Shown: one piece after another, positions 1-11,238 of the stretch
Position numbering within the stretch: the stretch's first letter is position 1
How the letters are laid out: each line of letters opens with the position of its first letter
Assembly (NCBI RefSeq): GCF_028640845.1
Contig: NC_080546.1
Location: 73,079,051-73,143,050 of the forward strand
Length of the DNA stretch: 64,000 nt
Direction: 5' to 3'
Origin: Ahaetulla prasina
Lineage: Eukaryota > Chordata > Lepidosauria > Squamata > Colubridae
The notes under the pieces: model-generated
What the model saw: the letters and a program-made list of their open reading frames with translations, nothing else
Told to the model about the DNA's origin: nothing
Database searches by the model: none
Made by a program: the position numbers and the translations under genes

Positions 1-14
1 TTGGCTGGCATAGT

Positions 15-156
15 GATAGATAGATAGATATATTTAATATTATTATTTTAAATAAATTATGTGATAAGTAATGAAGAAGTATCTTTCTTATTATTTCTAT
101 TTTAATTATTGAATAATTTTATAATTATTTTAATTATTGAATAATTTTATAATTAT
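15..156. repeat. GATA run and 28-bp tandem duplication
   Basis: A short GATA run lies at 15-30. A 28-bp AT-only unit occurs twice in direct succession at 101-128 and 129-156 with no visible difference. The surrounding 1-380 holds nothing else I recognise. Confidence 0.8.
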
Positions 157-397
157 TCGATAATTGAGGAAGTATCTTTTCTAAAACAATCTTTCTCAAT
201 TACTATTTCACTCTCTTTCACTTACACTGGAATAAATTTGGAGTAGGGATACTGGAGGTGCAGAGAAGGAAGTGATGTGAAAATGGAGTAAGCAGGGATA
301 GCAATTGTGGATGCTGTGATCCACTATGTTTATGGTGGAGATTGGTGGGAGATTTAAAAAGACCTTTGGGTATGGAGGAGGAAGTAGAGTGGGGGGT

Positions 398-1080
398 GGC
401 GGCTGTTAGAATCGCTGCTTGAATAGCTGTTTGCCGGTCGTGTGTACACCGGCAGCTGAGGGGGCGGCGGCAGCAGCAGCCTCACTAATCCGGATCTCCT
501 GAGTCCACTGGGCCACCAGAGAAGAATCAGTGGGGCCAGGGGGTGGTCTGACGGCTGTCAGAATGCGGATGCGGCGTGGGTCAGCGGCGGGCGGCAGCGG
601 CTGTTTGAATCAGCTGTTTGGCGGTCGTGTGCCCACCGGCAGCGGAGGGGGCGGCTGCAGCAGCAGCCCCTCAAATCCAGATCTTCTGAGTTCACCGGGC
701 CACCAGAGAAGAATCAGCGGGGCCAGGCGGTGGTCCGACGGCTGTCAGAATGCGGATGGGGCGTGGGGCAGCGGTGGGCGGCGGGGGGGGTTTGAATCAG
801 CTGGTTGGCGGTCGAGTGCCCACCGGCAGCGGAGGGGGCGGCTGCAGCAGCAGCCCCTCAAATCCGGATCTTCTGAGTTCACGGGCCACCAGAGGTGAAA
901 CAGCGGGGCGGGCGGTTGACCAACGGTCGTCCGTATCCCGGCAGCAGTGAGGGATGGGGCGGCAGACGCTCAAATCAGGATCTACTGAATCCACTAAGGT
1001 CGTCTGAGTCCTGGTAGCGGTGAGGGGGGCGGCGGCAGTGGCAGCCGCACAGATCAGGTCTCCTGAATCCACTCGGTCAA
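398..1080. repeat. GC-rich 187-bp tandem repeat
   Basis: The segment is strongly GC- and CpG-rich, unlike its AT-rich surroundings. The anchor CGGTCGTGTG (last copy CGGTCGAGTG) recurs at 435, 622 and 809, an exact 187-bp spacing. Each unit carries a CAGCAGCAGC-like stretch and a GAGTTCACCGGGCCACCAGAG-like stretch. Beyond 900 the repeat decays into shorter units near 930 and 1005. The open frames here (530-898, 750-950, 797-1072) are repeat translations rich in Gly, Ser and Arg and are not taken as genes. It resembles the promoter monomers of some non-LTR retrotransposon 5' ends, or a CpG-rich minisatellite. The family was not identified. Confidence 0.75.
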
Positions 1081-1683
1081 TTATTTAAGCGGTTATTTGA
1101 TCACTCAGATTTAGGTTAGATTTCTGAGAGCAGCCGTTACAAGATGGAAGTGGTAACGGCAGTTGAATGGTAGTTGCCGGTGGTTTTGGAGGAGCGGTAA
1201 GCTAAAATTATCACTCTTGAAATATATCGTAGGGATCCTCAGGACCTCGTTTAATTGGGGATACCTGTTTATCCTGGTAGCGAGGGATATTTAAGCAAAA
1301 GATGTCATTTGACAATAGGTCTCAGAGGAGCTTCCCTCTTTATCAGCTGCTCTCGTGCTCACCGGAACCGGAACCGGAATATAAACTAGGTAGTCCATTC
1401 ACCTGCTCCTCTGTAGTGTTAATCATTTGAACTAGCAGCCAGATTTACTCTGATACGATAAAGAGAATGGCAATAAGCTATGAAAGTCAATAGGGAGTAG
1501 AGAAAGAACCACTATATCCTGGCATTTTGATTTCTCTTCAAATTGTAGAGTCTTCTCCTTTTACTGACCCACTATAGTGGGTCAGTTGAACAAACATACC
1601 AACATTCCCTGTAGAGTTTGATCAATGCTTAGGTACAATGTATATTGATGATTTTAAATTAAGTACTGGTATGTTTGAAATGA
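1081..1683. other. Unassigned, contains a 24-bp palindrome
   Basis: No gene or known repeat is recognised. The stretch 1320-1385 contains a GGAACC triple repeat. A perfect 24-bp palindrome lies at 1563-1586, centred on CTATAG. The segment may belong to the same element as the GC-rich repeat upstream, but this is a guess. Confidence 0.4.
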
Positions 1684-2041
1684 GGAACATGGTGGCTCAG
1701 TGGCTAAGATGCTGAGCTTGTCGATCAAAAGGTCGGCAGTTCAGTGGTTCGAATCCCTAGTGTCATGTAACAGGGTGAGCTCCCCTTACTTGTCCCTGTT
1801 TCTGCCAATCTAGCAGTTTGAAAGCATGTAAAAAATGCAAGTAGAAAAATAGGGAACACCTTTAGTAGGAAGGTAACAGCGTTCCGTGTACCTCTGGCAT
1901 TTAGTCATGCTGGCCACATGACCATGGAGACATCTTCTGACAGTGCTGGCTCTTCGGCTTTGAAATGGAGATGAACACTACCCTCTAGAGTAGGGAATGA
2001 CTAACACATATGTGCTTGGGGAACCTTTACCTTTACCTATA
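1684..2041 (+). mobile_element. Sauria-type SINE, full length
   Basis: The tRNA-like head has an A-box-like GGCTCAGTGGCTAAGATGC and the B-box GGTTCGAATCC. A conserved body follows, and the 3' end is a CTTTACCTTTACC tail of the kind shared with BovB LINEs. It is flanked by a perfect 10-bp target-site duplication TTTGAAATGA at 1674-1683 and 2042-2051. It is a retroposed element with no coding capacity, presumably mobilised by BovB machinery. Confidence 0.85.
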
Positions 2042-2051
2042 TTTGAAATGA

Positions 2052-3084
2052 AGTACAGACGCTCAGAGACTGCCTCAATGCTTCAGGAGTATGCAGTTGC
2101 ACAATTCATGAAATGTTATTAAATTGTGCATATCAACTATGGATATTTAATAGCTTCATGAAAAAGATTCAGAAATATTTGATTAAATATAGAAATTTTC
2201 TAAGTGAAATGTCTTATTACAGTTAAATACAATTAAGTAGACTATGACTATAGTTTTGGGGAAAACCTGGCCTGGTTACACATGATTTGAATTTATAAAC
2301 TTATCTATATATACAAATGAAACACATTACAGAAACAATAATTGTATGTATATGCATTTAATGCACTCCCACAAACCTGCAATGTGTGAAGAAATCTTAA
2401 GAGGTAAACTAGTTTAATCTTATAGCACTTAATTCTTTTCCTGAGTAGGCATATAAGGCTGGTATGCGTATAATCAGAAAATTTTCAATTCATAATGAAA
2501 TATAGTATTAATTAGCATAACATATAACATAATTGATATAACATAATGTTATACACACAAATACACAGGTCCTTAAGTATCCTTAGTGCAAGGTAGTACA
2601 GACCTACATTTGGCTTTGTGAAATGTTGAATTTTAAACAAAAAGTTAAAGTCTGGGATTTTATAGCATATTAAAGTCTGGAGCTGTCTAACATTTGCTTT
2701 CAGGAATTCAGTCCAAAGATGATCAGATTTGAAGTCTGAATTGGTTTTCCACAATAAAATTCACTCAAAGAATTTATTTGAAGCTCTGATTAGACTTAAT
2801 TTTCTGGATCAAACTAATAGTTTGAAGTGAGTCATCTTGATTGCCTTGTTTGCTCATCATAGCAAACTATACAGAAGCAGTGACTTTTACTTTAGATTTT
2901 GTCCGAAGTATGAGGCAATGGAATTTAACTATAAAAACCACTTAAATTTTCAACCGTAAGCATCAGTAACCTCCCTGTCGGAACATCTGCCATTCCACCG
3001 AGATCGCAAACTATAGACTTCTACAAGTGAGTTAGCTGTGGTGAAACAGGTTAAAAATCAGGAGATGCAAATTCTAGTCTTTCC
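2052..3084. other. No recognised feature
   Basis: AT-rich sequence without recognisable repeat, exon or RNA gene. The 80-codon open frame at 2512-2754 (minus) shows no known motif. Confidence 0.5.
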
Positions 3085-3225
3085 AGTTGGGTGACCTTTG
3101 TTCAGGCATTCTCTCTCAGCCGTTGGAAGAAAGCAATGGCAAAATACTTCTGAAAATCTTGCCAAGAAAACTGCAGCGACTTATCCACACAATTTCCTGG
3201 AGTTAAGACTGATTTGAAGGCACAA

Positions 3226-3230
<5 letters not shown>
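3085..3230 (-). repeat. Interspersed repeat 'family X', fragment
   Basis: Read on the minus strand it matches the segments at 4050-4162 and 38005-38230: CTGCAG, then TTGGCAAGATTTTCAGAAG, then TTTGCCATTGC and a GAGAGA tract. It is probably an old SINE-like family. A CA/GA microsatellite (3222-3263) adjoins. Confidence 0.55.

Positions 3231-3233
<3 letters not shown>

Positions 3234-3263
<30 letters not shown>
3234..3263 (+). repeat. (GA)n microsatellite
   Basis: About fourteen GA units directly follow a short CA run. Confidence 0.9.
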
Positions 3264-3264
<1 letters not shown>

Positions 3265-3269
3265 AGGAG

Positions 3270-3441
3270 GTAAAGGTTCCCCTCGCACATATGTGCTAGT
3301 TGTTCCCAACTCTAGGGGGCGGTGCTCATCTCCGTTCCAAAGCCAAAGAGCCACCACTGTCCGAAGACGTCTCCGTGATCATGTAGCCGGCATGACTAAA
3401 CACGAAAGGTGCACGGAACACTGTTACCTTTGCACCAAGAA
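3270..3441 (-). mobile_element. Sauria-type SINE, 5'-truncated
   Basis: The inverted 3' half begins TAAAGGTTCCCCTCGCACAT and runs into the body near ACTGTTACCTT. The tRNA-like head is missing. Confidence 0.75.
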
Positions 3442-4049
3442 GTTCTATAACAATATGTAAATAAAAGCTTTTAATTCAATCATTTACTTTCCTAGTTTAT
3501 AATCCATGTTCCTTGACAAGATATCAAACTAAATTCAGTTTTTAAATGGCAAACACTACTTTCCTCCACAGGGAATATCCTTTGGCCTTCCAGATTTTGG
3601 CTTTCAAAGTCTGAGGCAACTTCTCTCTGCTGGTTCTCACTCATGCTTATTACAGTTGCTTCACGCCAGAAGGCAGGTATAGCAAACGTACTGAAAACTG
3701 CTTCCCTCAATTCTTAATAATTTTCAGCAGACTTTTTCCCCTCATCCAGCTATCACAAGGGATGGTTGAGGCACAGGAAGCAACTTAGTGCATCCTCCAG
3801 AGAACCATATCACAATTTCCTTTCAACAAAGGGAACTGTCTTGCTTCCACAGTGTGAGATTCTTTGCTGAGGCAAATCCAAACAAGTCCTCTCAATGATA
3901 TTAGAAAATCAGTGCCACTTTTTCCTGCTTCTTATACCTTTGATTTCCTACTTCCTTATAATTTACAGATTGAGGAATCCCAGCTTCCTCTAGCTTAGTC
4001 ACGTTGTTCTTTCAACACCCAGCTTTTCCTTTGGCTTTTTGAAAAATTA
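3442..4049. other. No recognised feature
   Basis: No repeat family or exon was recognised. The open frame at 3492-3710 (minus) shows no known motif. Confidence 0.45.
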
Positions 4050-4544
4050 TTATTATGTTCAATCATGTCTGAATCTCAGAGACCGTCCTAACAAGTCCCT
4101 GCAGTTTCCTGGCAAGGTTTTTCAGAAGTGGTTTGCCATTTCCTCCTTCCTAAAGATGAGAGCGGGATGTGGTGGCTCAGTGGCTAAGATGCTGAGCTTG
4201 TCAATCGAAAGGTCAGCAGTTCAGTGGTTTGAATCCCTAGTGCCGCCATAATGGGGTGAGCTCCTGTTACTTGTCCCAGCTTCTCCAACCTAGCAGTTCG
4301 AAATCACGTAAAAAATGCAAGTAGAAAAAAAGGGACCATTTTTGGTGGGAAGGTAACAGTGTTCCATGCGCCTTTCGCATTTGGTCATGCCGGCCACATG
4401 ACCATAGAGACGTCTTTGGACAGTGGTGGCTCTTCGGCTTTAAAACAGAGATGAGCACTGCCTCTAGAGTTCGGAATGACTAGCATGTATGTACCTTTAA
4501 GGATGAGTGAAAGTGACTAGCCCAAGGTCACTCAGGTGGCAAGA
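4050..4544 (+). repeat. 'Family X' repeat split by a SINE
   Basis: The left part (4050-4162) ends TTCCTAAAGATGAG and the right part (4498-4544) resumes GGATGAGTGAAAGTGACTAG. Together they give the order seen in the uninterrupted copy at 38005-38230 (CTTCCTAGGGCTAAGAGAGA, then ACTGGCCTAAGGTCACC). The SINE at 4164-4497 therefore landed inside this older repeat. Confidence 0.65.
4164..4497 (+). mobile_element. Sauria-type SINE inside family X
   Basis: It has the tRNA-like head GGGATGTGGTGGCTCAGTGG and the usual body. The tail is shortened to GTATGTACCTTTAA. The flanks AAAGATGAG and AAGGATGAG look like a target duplication with one mismatch. Confidence 0.8.
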
Positions 4545-6472
4545 TTATTATTATTATTATTATTATTATTATTTAAATTTGTATACCGCCCTTCTCCCGA
4601 AGGACTCAGGGCGGTTCACAGCCAAGTAAAAACACACAATACACTATAAATACAATTAAAATACAATTAAAAAAACTTATTAAATTGGCCACAATTAAAA
4701 TTTGGAGATAAAACCCATTAAAAACCCATAACTTAAAAAACTAACCCAGTCCAGCGCAGATAAATAAGTAAGTTTTAAGCTCATGACGAAAGGTTCGGAG
4801 GTCCGGAAGTTGGCGAAGTCCTGGGGAGTTCGTTCCAGAGGCGGGAGCCCCACAGAGAAGGCCCTTCCCTGGGTGTCGCCAGGCGACACTGTCGCGCCGA
4901 CGGCACCCTGAGGAGTCCCTCTCTGTGAGAGCGCACGGGTCGGTGAGAGGTATTCGGTAGCAGCAGGGGGTCCCGTAAGTAACCCGGCCCTATGCCATGG
5001 GCGCTTTAAAGGCGTTCAGCAACACCTTGAAGCGCACCGGGTAGGCCACAGGTAGCCAGTGCAGCCTGCGCAGGATAGGTGTCTCTCGGGAGCCACGAGG
5101 GGCTCCCTCTATCACCGGCGCAGCTGCATTCTGGACTAACTGTAGCCTCCGGATGCCCTTCAAGGGAGCCCCATGTGAGAGCATTGCAGTAGTCAGGCGA
5201 GGCGTCACAAGGCGTGGTGACTGTGCACAAGGCATCCCGGTCTAGAAAGGCGCAACTGGCGCACCAGGCGAACCTGGTGGAAAGCTCTCCTGGAGCGGCC
5301 GTCAAATGGTCTTCAAAGACAGCCGTGCATCCAGGAGAACGCCCAAATTGCGCACCCTCTCCATCGGGGCCAATGACTCGCTCCCGACAGTCAGCCGTGG
5401 ACTCAGCTGACTGTGCGGGATGCCGGCATCCACAGCCACTCCGTCTTGGAGGATTGAGCTTGAGCCTGTTTCTCCCCATCCAGACCCGTTCGGCTTCCAA
5501 ACACCGGGACAGCACTTCGATAGCTTCATTGGGGTGGCCCGGTGTGGAAAAGTACAGCTGGGTGTCATCAGCGTACAGCTGGTACCTCACACCGAAGCCA
5601 CTGATGATCTCACCCAGCGGCTTCATATAGATGGTGAACAGAAGGCGAGAGAATCGGCCCTGCGGCACCCACAAGTGAGGCGCCGCGGGTGACCTCTGCC
5701 CCCGTCAACACCGTCTGCGACGGTCGGAGAGATAGGAGGAGAACCACCGATAAACGGTGCCTCCCACTCCCAATCCCTCCAACCGGCGCAGCAGGATACC
5801 ATGGTCGATGGTATCAAAAGCCGCTGAGAGGTCTAATAGGACCAGGGCAGAGGAATAACCCCTATCCCTGGCCCTCCAGAGATCATCCACCAACGCGACC
5901 AAAGCCGTCTCAGTGCTGTAACCGGGTCGGAAGCCGGACTGGAACGGGTCCAGATAGACAGTTTCCTCCAGGAAACTGATATGCCACCATACTCTCTACA
6001 ACCTTCGCCGGCGGCGGGTTGGAGACGACGATAATTACCTAAAACAGCGGGTCAGGAAGGCTTCTTGAGGAGGGCCTCACCACCGCCTCTTTCAAGGCGG
6101 CGGAAGACTCCCTCCAACAAGGAAGCACTCGTAATCCCCTGGAGCCAGCCTCGTGTCACCTCCTGAGTGGCCAGCACCAGCCAGGAGGGGCACGGGTCCA
6201 ATAAACACGTGGTGGCATTCAATCTACCCAGCAACCTGTCCATGTCCTCGGGAGTCACAGGGTCAAACTCATCCCAAACAACATCACCAAGACCGCCCTC
6301 AGATACCCCGTCTGAATCGCCACAATTTTGGTCCAGACCGTCCCTAAGCTGAACGATTTTATCGTATAGATAACCGTTAAACTCCTCAGCACGTCCCCGC
6401 AACGGGTCATCCCGCTCCCCCTGGTGAAGGAGGGAGCGGGTCACCCGAAACAGGGCAGCTGGGCGGTTATCA
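4545..6472 (-). mobile_element. L2-clade LINE, 5'-truncated copy
   Basis: The 3' end on the minus strand is a (TTA)n tail at 4545-4572 next to the conserved hairpin-like end CGCCCTTCTCCCGAAGG. The remainder encodes broken reverse transcriptase. It is homologous along its length to 55190-57101 of the longer L2 copy and stops at 6472, where that copy continues into its upstream coding region. The base composition is much richer in G and C than the flanks. The truncation is typical of incomplete target-primed reverse transcription. Confidence 0.85.
5006..6444 (-). pseudogene. L2 reverse transcriptase, broken
   Basis: Several minus-strand frames together make an L2-type reverse transcriptase C-terminal half. 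6052-6444 carries FNGYLYDKIVQLRDGLD and FDPVTPEDMDRLLGRLNATT. 5705-5902 carries LVLLDLSAAFDTIDHGILL (motif A region). 5006-5674 carries PQGRFSRLLF and the catalytic YADDTQLYF near 5564-5575. 4990-5235 carries LKGIRRLQLVQNAA. The reading frame changes at least four times, apparently by single-base gains or losses, so no functional enzyme can be made. Confidence 0.8.
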
Positions 6473-6639
6473 GATTAAAAACTTCCAGCCTCATGGTTTA
6501 ACCACTCACTGACTCTCTTGCCTTTCATAGTAAGGTTTAATCTCAACATCTTATTCTTCTTCTTGCTCTCTTTCTGTATTGCCATTATTGTTTTTATTAG
6601 GACTACCAAACTTAATAAATTAAAATCATACAGCTCCTG

Positions 6640-7200
6640 AAACACATTTATTTATTTATTAAATTTGTTTGCTGCCCATCTCATATTGAAACAACTCTGG
6701 GTGGCTTACAACATTAAAAAATTAAGGTCCTAAAAGATAAATATTTCTAAAACAATAAAAATGGAAATCACAACCAAATTAACATTATAGTTAAAGATGG
6801 GGAGGAGGGAACAGGATGTGCTGGGATGAGGTGGGATGAAGTGGGATTGCCTCTTAACTCACTGGAGATGAGTTAAGAGATCAATCATCTCCAGTGTGAT
6901 GCTTTCCCATTGGGACTTCAAGCCATCTAGCAGAACCAGGTCTTCAGCCTCTTGCAAAACATCAGAAAGATGGAAGCCAATCTTACCTCAGGGAGTAAGA
7001 GGTTCCATGGCAGAGAAGGCCTTTCTCCTGGATTCCACCATCTGGAATTCTTTGACCAATGGGACCAACAGCTGGTGCAGGTGGTGCAGGCCAGTCCCAG
7101 TTGGGTGAGATGGTGAAGCCATTTAAAGGTAATAAACCAACACCTTGAATTGCTCCCAGAAGCACCCAGTTCAGGTCATGGATCATTGATGTAACATGAG
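6640..7200 (-). mobile_element. Old L2-like LINE 3' fragment
   Basis: A diverged tail (AAATTTGTTTGCTGCCCATC, then CTGGGTGGCTTACAAC) matches the L2 3' end. Upstream on the minus strand, GCAGAGAAGGCCTTTCTCC matches the C-terminal RAFSV segment of the younger L2 copies. It is much more diverged than the copy at 4545-6472. Confidence 0.65.
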
Positions 7201-7660
7201 TCACCTTAGGGACCTCAAGGTATAAAATGTCATATAAAATGATAGATAGATAAAAGTTAGTGTCTTTGAAGAATATCCTGATCCTTGGAAAAAATGAAAT
7301 CAATATAAAAAGAAGACAAAGTGGAAAAACACTATCACTGATAAAGACCATGAGGCTATGAATTCAAAAAACGGTTACTGACAGATAATCTTGACAAACT
7401 ATTCTCAAAGGGATCGGGAAAATTTAGGGAAAAACAACTATAAAACAAAATTAGACCTGGTTACAAAAAAAATCTAGAAATCCAGAAGATACCAAAATGT
7501 TGGTTGAGGCAGGAAAAATGACATATTATGAATAATACAACATAAAGCAATCATGCCACCATTTCACCTCAAGGGAGAAAAAGTGTGGATCATCAAGCCT
7601 CTGGGTTGCTACAGAAACAGCTGACTTATTTAAAATACTCCGCCCTGTGTTAGCCAGTAA
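7201..7660. other. No recognised feature
   Basis: AT-rich, with no recognisable repeat or exon. Confidence 0.45.
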
Positions 7661-8168
7661 GTGGATCTCATTTTCAAGTGGCTGAACTCATTCGGGATAC
7701 CTACGGGACCGTCTACTGCCAACGTCTATCTCCCAACGACCGGTGCACTCTCACAGAGAGGGGCTCCTCAGGGTGCCGTCAGCCAAGCAATGTCGGCTGG
7801 AGGCCCCCAGGGGGAGGGCCTTCTCTGTGGGGGCTCCTACCCTATGGAACGAGCTTCCCCCTGGACTCAGACAAATACCTGACCTTAGGACCTTCCGCCG
7901 CGAACTCAAAACCTACTTATTTCGTCTTGCTGGACTCGCTTAAATTTTATATTAGTAAATTGATTTATGGGTTTTTAAATTTTTTTAGTAAATTTTAGTG
8001 GGAATATTTTTATCTATAAGTAGCCAAATTAAATAGGTTTTTTAAGGGTTGTTTTTAGTTTTGTACTGTTGTTTTCTTTTTGTATTTTACTTGTGGCTGT
8101 ACACCGCCCTGAGTCCTTTGGGAGAAGGGCGGTCTATAAATAAAAATATTATTATTATTATTATTATT
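7661..8168 (+). mobile_element. L2 LINE 3' end
   Basis: The frame 7743-7943 reads REGLLRVPSAKQCRLEAPRG, then SVGAPTLWNELPPGLRQ and LRTFRRELKTYLF, the C-terminus of the L2 protein. After about 180 bp of AT-rich 3' UTR comes the conserved end CGCCCTGAGTCC with GGAGAAGGGCGG, then (ATT)n. It is 5'-truncated to about 500 bp. Confidence 0.85.
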
Positions 8169-8329
8169 CACAAAGAACCATGTCTCCTTAATTAGATGCA
8201 TAGACTTGAAAGATTACCGGATAATTTCACAAGACATTCCCTCTCCTCACCATCAAGCATCCAACTCAAAGTGAATGTGAGCAACTATATTCAGTAAATG
8301 CTAAATACACTATCAACTATGGTAGGAAG

Positions 8330-8481
8330 GTGACTAAGGGGCTCAATGGCTAAGACACTGAGCTTGTCGATCAGAAAGGTCGGCAGTTTGGCGGTTCGAA
8401 TCCGTAGTACAGGTCTCCTGCGTGAGCAGGGGGTTGGACTAAATGACCTCCAAGGGCCCTTCCAACTATGTTACTGTTACT
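8330..8481 (+). mobile_element. CR1-tailed tRNA SINE
   Basis: The head GGGGCTCAATGGCTAAGACAC and B-box GGTTCGAATCC are those of the Sauria SINE. After AGTACAG, however, the element switches to a CR1 3' end (GGTTGGACTAAATGACCTCC, then CTTCCAACTATGTTACTGTTAC). It is a short composite, about 150 bp, probably mobilised by CR1. Confidence 0.75.
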
Positions 8482-8974
8482 GCTTTTCCAAGCTTACAGG
8501 CCCTAAAATGTCACAGCCAGCATTCCACTGACACAATAAGTCCAGAGATACCACTCTACCTCTGCTGTGAAGGATTTAAAAGTCACTATAAATGTAATAA
8601 ATATGATTAATGATATTTTATTTGTAGTAAAAGGAATGACACTCAGAATATGGTGATTGGCACAAAAATAACATATTAAAGTATTGAATAATTAAATAAT
8701 GAAACATTATAACTTAACATAAGTATGTGTACTATTACCAGAATTATATAAGTTTGTCAAACATAGTAAATATGATGAATATTATTTTATTTGTACTAAA
8801 ATGTAAGACACTCGGATGCCACACGGTTCACGCATTTTCTGATTCCACAGTCAAACACTGTTACTATTAACAACTTTTTCTCTAATATTAAGTTGGAATA
8901 TTTGAAGTTTGGAAAGCTCCTCTGACTTTATTACTGACTCTATTACTTTGGGTTGATGTTAGTAATGACAGAAA
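8482..8974. other. No recognised feature
   Basis: AT-rich, with two similar AATATGATTAATGATATTTT-like stretches near 8605 and 8770 that may be a decayed local duplication. No gene. Confidence 0.4.
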
Positions 8975-9050
8975 CAGGTAACAGTAACAGAGTTGGAAGG
9001 GACCTTGGAGGTCATCTAGTCCAACCGCCTGCTCATGCAGGAGACCTGTC
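8975..9050 (-). mobile_element. CR1 3'-end fragment
   Basis: AGAGTTGGAAGGGACCTTGG and CATCTAGTCCAACC are the inverted CR1 3' terminus. The GCCTGCTCATGCAGGAGACC that follows could mean a truncated CR1-tailed SINE. Confidence 0.75.
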
Positions 9051-9850
9051 TTTTACATAACTTCTTTTCAGGTTTTTAAAGAATGCTATCATCATAATCT
9101 CTTTCTAGATTAAACACAACAAATTTCTTCTGTTCTTTTTCATGAGATCTATGAACCTGATAATATTCATTCCTCTTTTTTATTACTTTGAAGTGTTCTT
9201 AAAATATGTTACCCAGAAGAAGACATAATATTCAAGATGGAGTTTAGTATAAAAATATTTCCTTGATTTGAAAAATATATTTCTGCTGTGGCAATCTAAA
9301 CTTCTACTTGGTATTTTTTGGGGGCGGGACGGGGGAGGACTGTGAGATCATACTGTTGAGTTTAGCTACATTTGTAATTTGACCATTAAAAGTTTTCTTA
9401 TCAAGCCATCTACTCCCTGGACTACATCCGTGTATGCAATTTTTGTTTCCTAAGTGAAGACATTTGTTTGATTCTGCTGTTTTGAGCTCATTTTCTACCC
9501 TGTATTAAATGTTAATTCTGTCATCAATATTAACTATCACACTGACTATTGTACTTCTTTAAATTTATTATATATTGTCTTCATCTAAATTATTAATTGG
9601 AACATTGAGTACAGGATCCAGGAATGAATCTTGTAAACACTTACTCAGTCTTATTCCAGTCTGATGAAGAATGGTTGAGCCCCTTTGAATAGGGTAGTAA
9701 CGTATTCACTTAATTATTATGACATTAACCCTACACTTAATTAACTTGTTAATCAGAATTTCATGGATAACTTTATTAAATGTTTTGTGGCAATCAAATA
9801 TAGGTATATTACATCTACAGCATTCGCACAAGTTATTAAATAAATTAATC
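9051..9850. other. No recognised feature
   Basis: AT-rich sequence. No repeat or exon recognised. Confidence 0.4.
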
Positions 9851-9935
9851 TTTTCTTTTCTTTTCTTTTATGTACGCTGAGAGTGTATGCACCAAGACAA
9901 ATTCCTTGTGTGTCCAATCACACTTGGACAATAAA
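9851..9935 (+). mobile_element. Snake1-type LINE 3' terminus
   Basis: TATGTACGCTGAGAG, CACCAAGACAAATTCCTTG and CAATCACACTTGG precede AATAAA and the microsatellite. The same order ends the long copy at 47736-48555. Only the last ~85 bp of the LINE are present. Confidence 0.8.
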
Positions 9936-10020
9936 ATTCTATTCTATTCTATTCTATTCTATTCTATTCTATTCTATTCTATTCTATTCTATTCTATTCT
10001 ATTCTATTCTATTCTATTCT
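9936..10020 (+). repeat. (ATTCT)17 microsatellite
   Basis: Exactly seventeen uninterrupted ATTCT units start directly at the LINE 3' end. The tract is best explained as an expanded LINE tail. Confidence 0.95.
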
Positions 10021-10336
10021 CAATGGGAAAAAATGAGATAGAGTTACTGTGGCTAGATTTGTTCTAGATAAATTAATGTGATAGGTTTTAAGGTGTTTAC
10101 ATCTTTACAATCTATTCAAGAATTTTCCGAGATATTGATGATAAACTATGCTCCCCTGGATCAACCTTTCTCCCCTTTTAAAGACAGAGACAACTGAATT
10201 AAAGTAAAAAAAGATGTTCCCCGATGACATTTTCAAGTTTTAATCTGATCGTATTATCCGTTGTTCTGGAATACTGTGCATAATCTCATGTTGGAGAAGA
10301 CTGAAATAAAATATTATTTTATGAGCAGTTGATTAT

Positions 10337-10380
<44 letters not shown>

Positions 10381-10512
10381 CCCGCATGTGAATGTTTGTT
10401 ATGTGTATAAGTATGACTTTTTATAGTGCTAGGTCAATTCATCCTTTGAATGAGTTAAAGATTTGGTCTGACTATAAACATTTTCCTACTCTTATTCCAT
10501 CAAAAATAAGAA
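10021..10512. other. (TG)n microsatellite, otherwise nothing
   Basis: A (TG)18 run lies at 10341-10376. The rest is AT-rich and unassigned. Confidence 0.7.
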
Positions 10513-10789
10513 GGGCCGTGGATAGCTCAGGCTGGTAAAAGCCTGTTATTAAGAACACAAAGCCTGCAATTACTGCAGGTTCAAGCCCGGCCCAGGGTTG
10601 ACTCAGCCTTCCATCCTTTATAAGGTAGGTAAAATGAGGACCCAGATTGTTGGGGGGGCAATAAGTTGACTTTGTAAAAATATACAAATAGAATGAGACT
10701 ATTGCCTTATACACTGTAAGCCGCCCTGAGTCTTCGGAGAAGGGCGGGGTATAAATGTAAACAAAAACAAAAAAAAAACAAAAAAAAAA
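10513..10789 (+). mobile_element. L2-tailed tRNA SINE
   Basis: The head GGGCCGTGGATAGCTCAGGC with B-box-like GGTTCAAGCCC is tRNA-like. The middle has GACTCAGCCTTCCATCC. The 3' end GCCGCCCTGAGTC with GGAGAAGGGCGGGGTATAAA copies the L2 terminus, followed by an A-rich tail. Inverted copies lie at 18072-18343 and 19352-19627. Confidence 0.8.
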
Positions 10790-11230
10790 AGTGTTAATGC
10801 ATGTATTACGAAAATTATAAATATAAAATATAAATGGTCTGGTGCATTTGTAATAAAGGTGTCTGACTTCCTTTTGATTCAGTTAATCTAGTAGATCTTA
10901 CTCTACTACTTATGTTACCACTAGTAACCCATATATTACAAGCAGTGAAAAAAAAGGAAAATTATGATCTTTTAAAACTCTATTTAAAGTACCTGAAGGT
11001 CTTTAACGAAACACTACCATTAAGTAAGGAGAGACCTTACCACCACATCTCTGTCTACTTTAGTTGTTCTGAGGATGATTTTGCTATTGAACAATAGTTA
11101 CTGTACTTTTCTCTTTGCTGTGAAAAGCAAATACAACGAGGAGAAATGAGAGGTGGGGCTGGAACACAACTGGCTGTTACTTTTTGCTAGATAAAATGTT
11201 GATTGCTTGTATGAGGAAATGATCATCAGC
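10790..11230. other. No recognised feature
   Basis: AT-rich. The 61-codon frame at 10912-11097 has no recognisable motif. Confidence 0.4.
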
Positions 11231-11238
11231 AGTCAGTA

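Noticed and set aside
530..1072. Open frames of 66-122 codons on both strands
   Set aside because: They are translations of the GC-rich 187-bp repeat, low in complexity and without a known domain.
1684..1760. tRNA gene candidate
   Set aside because: Part of a Sauria-type SINE with target duplication.
9870..10067. Frame rich in ILFYS repeats
   Set aside because: It is the readout of the ATTCT microsatellite.
10513..10600. tRNA gene candidate (A- and B-box-like sequence)
   Set aside because: The same head recurs with an L2-type 3' end in other copies, so it is a SINE, and the cloverleaf is not kept.
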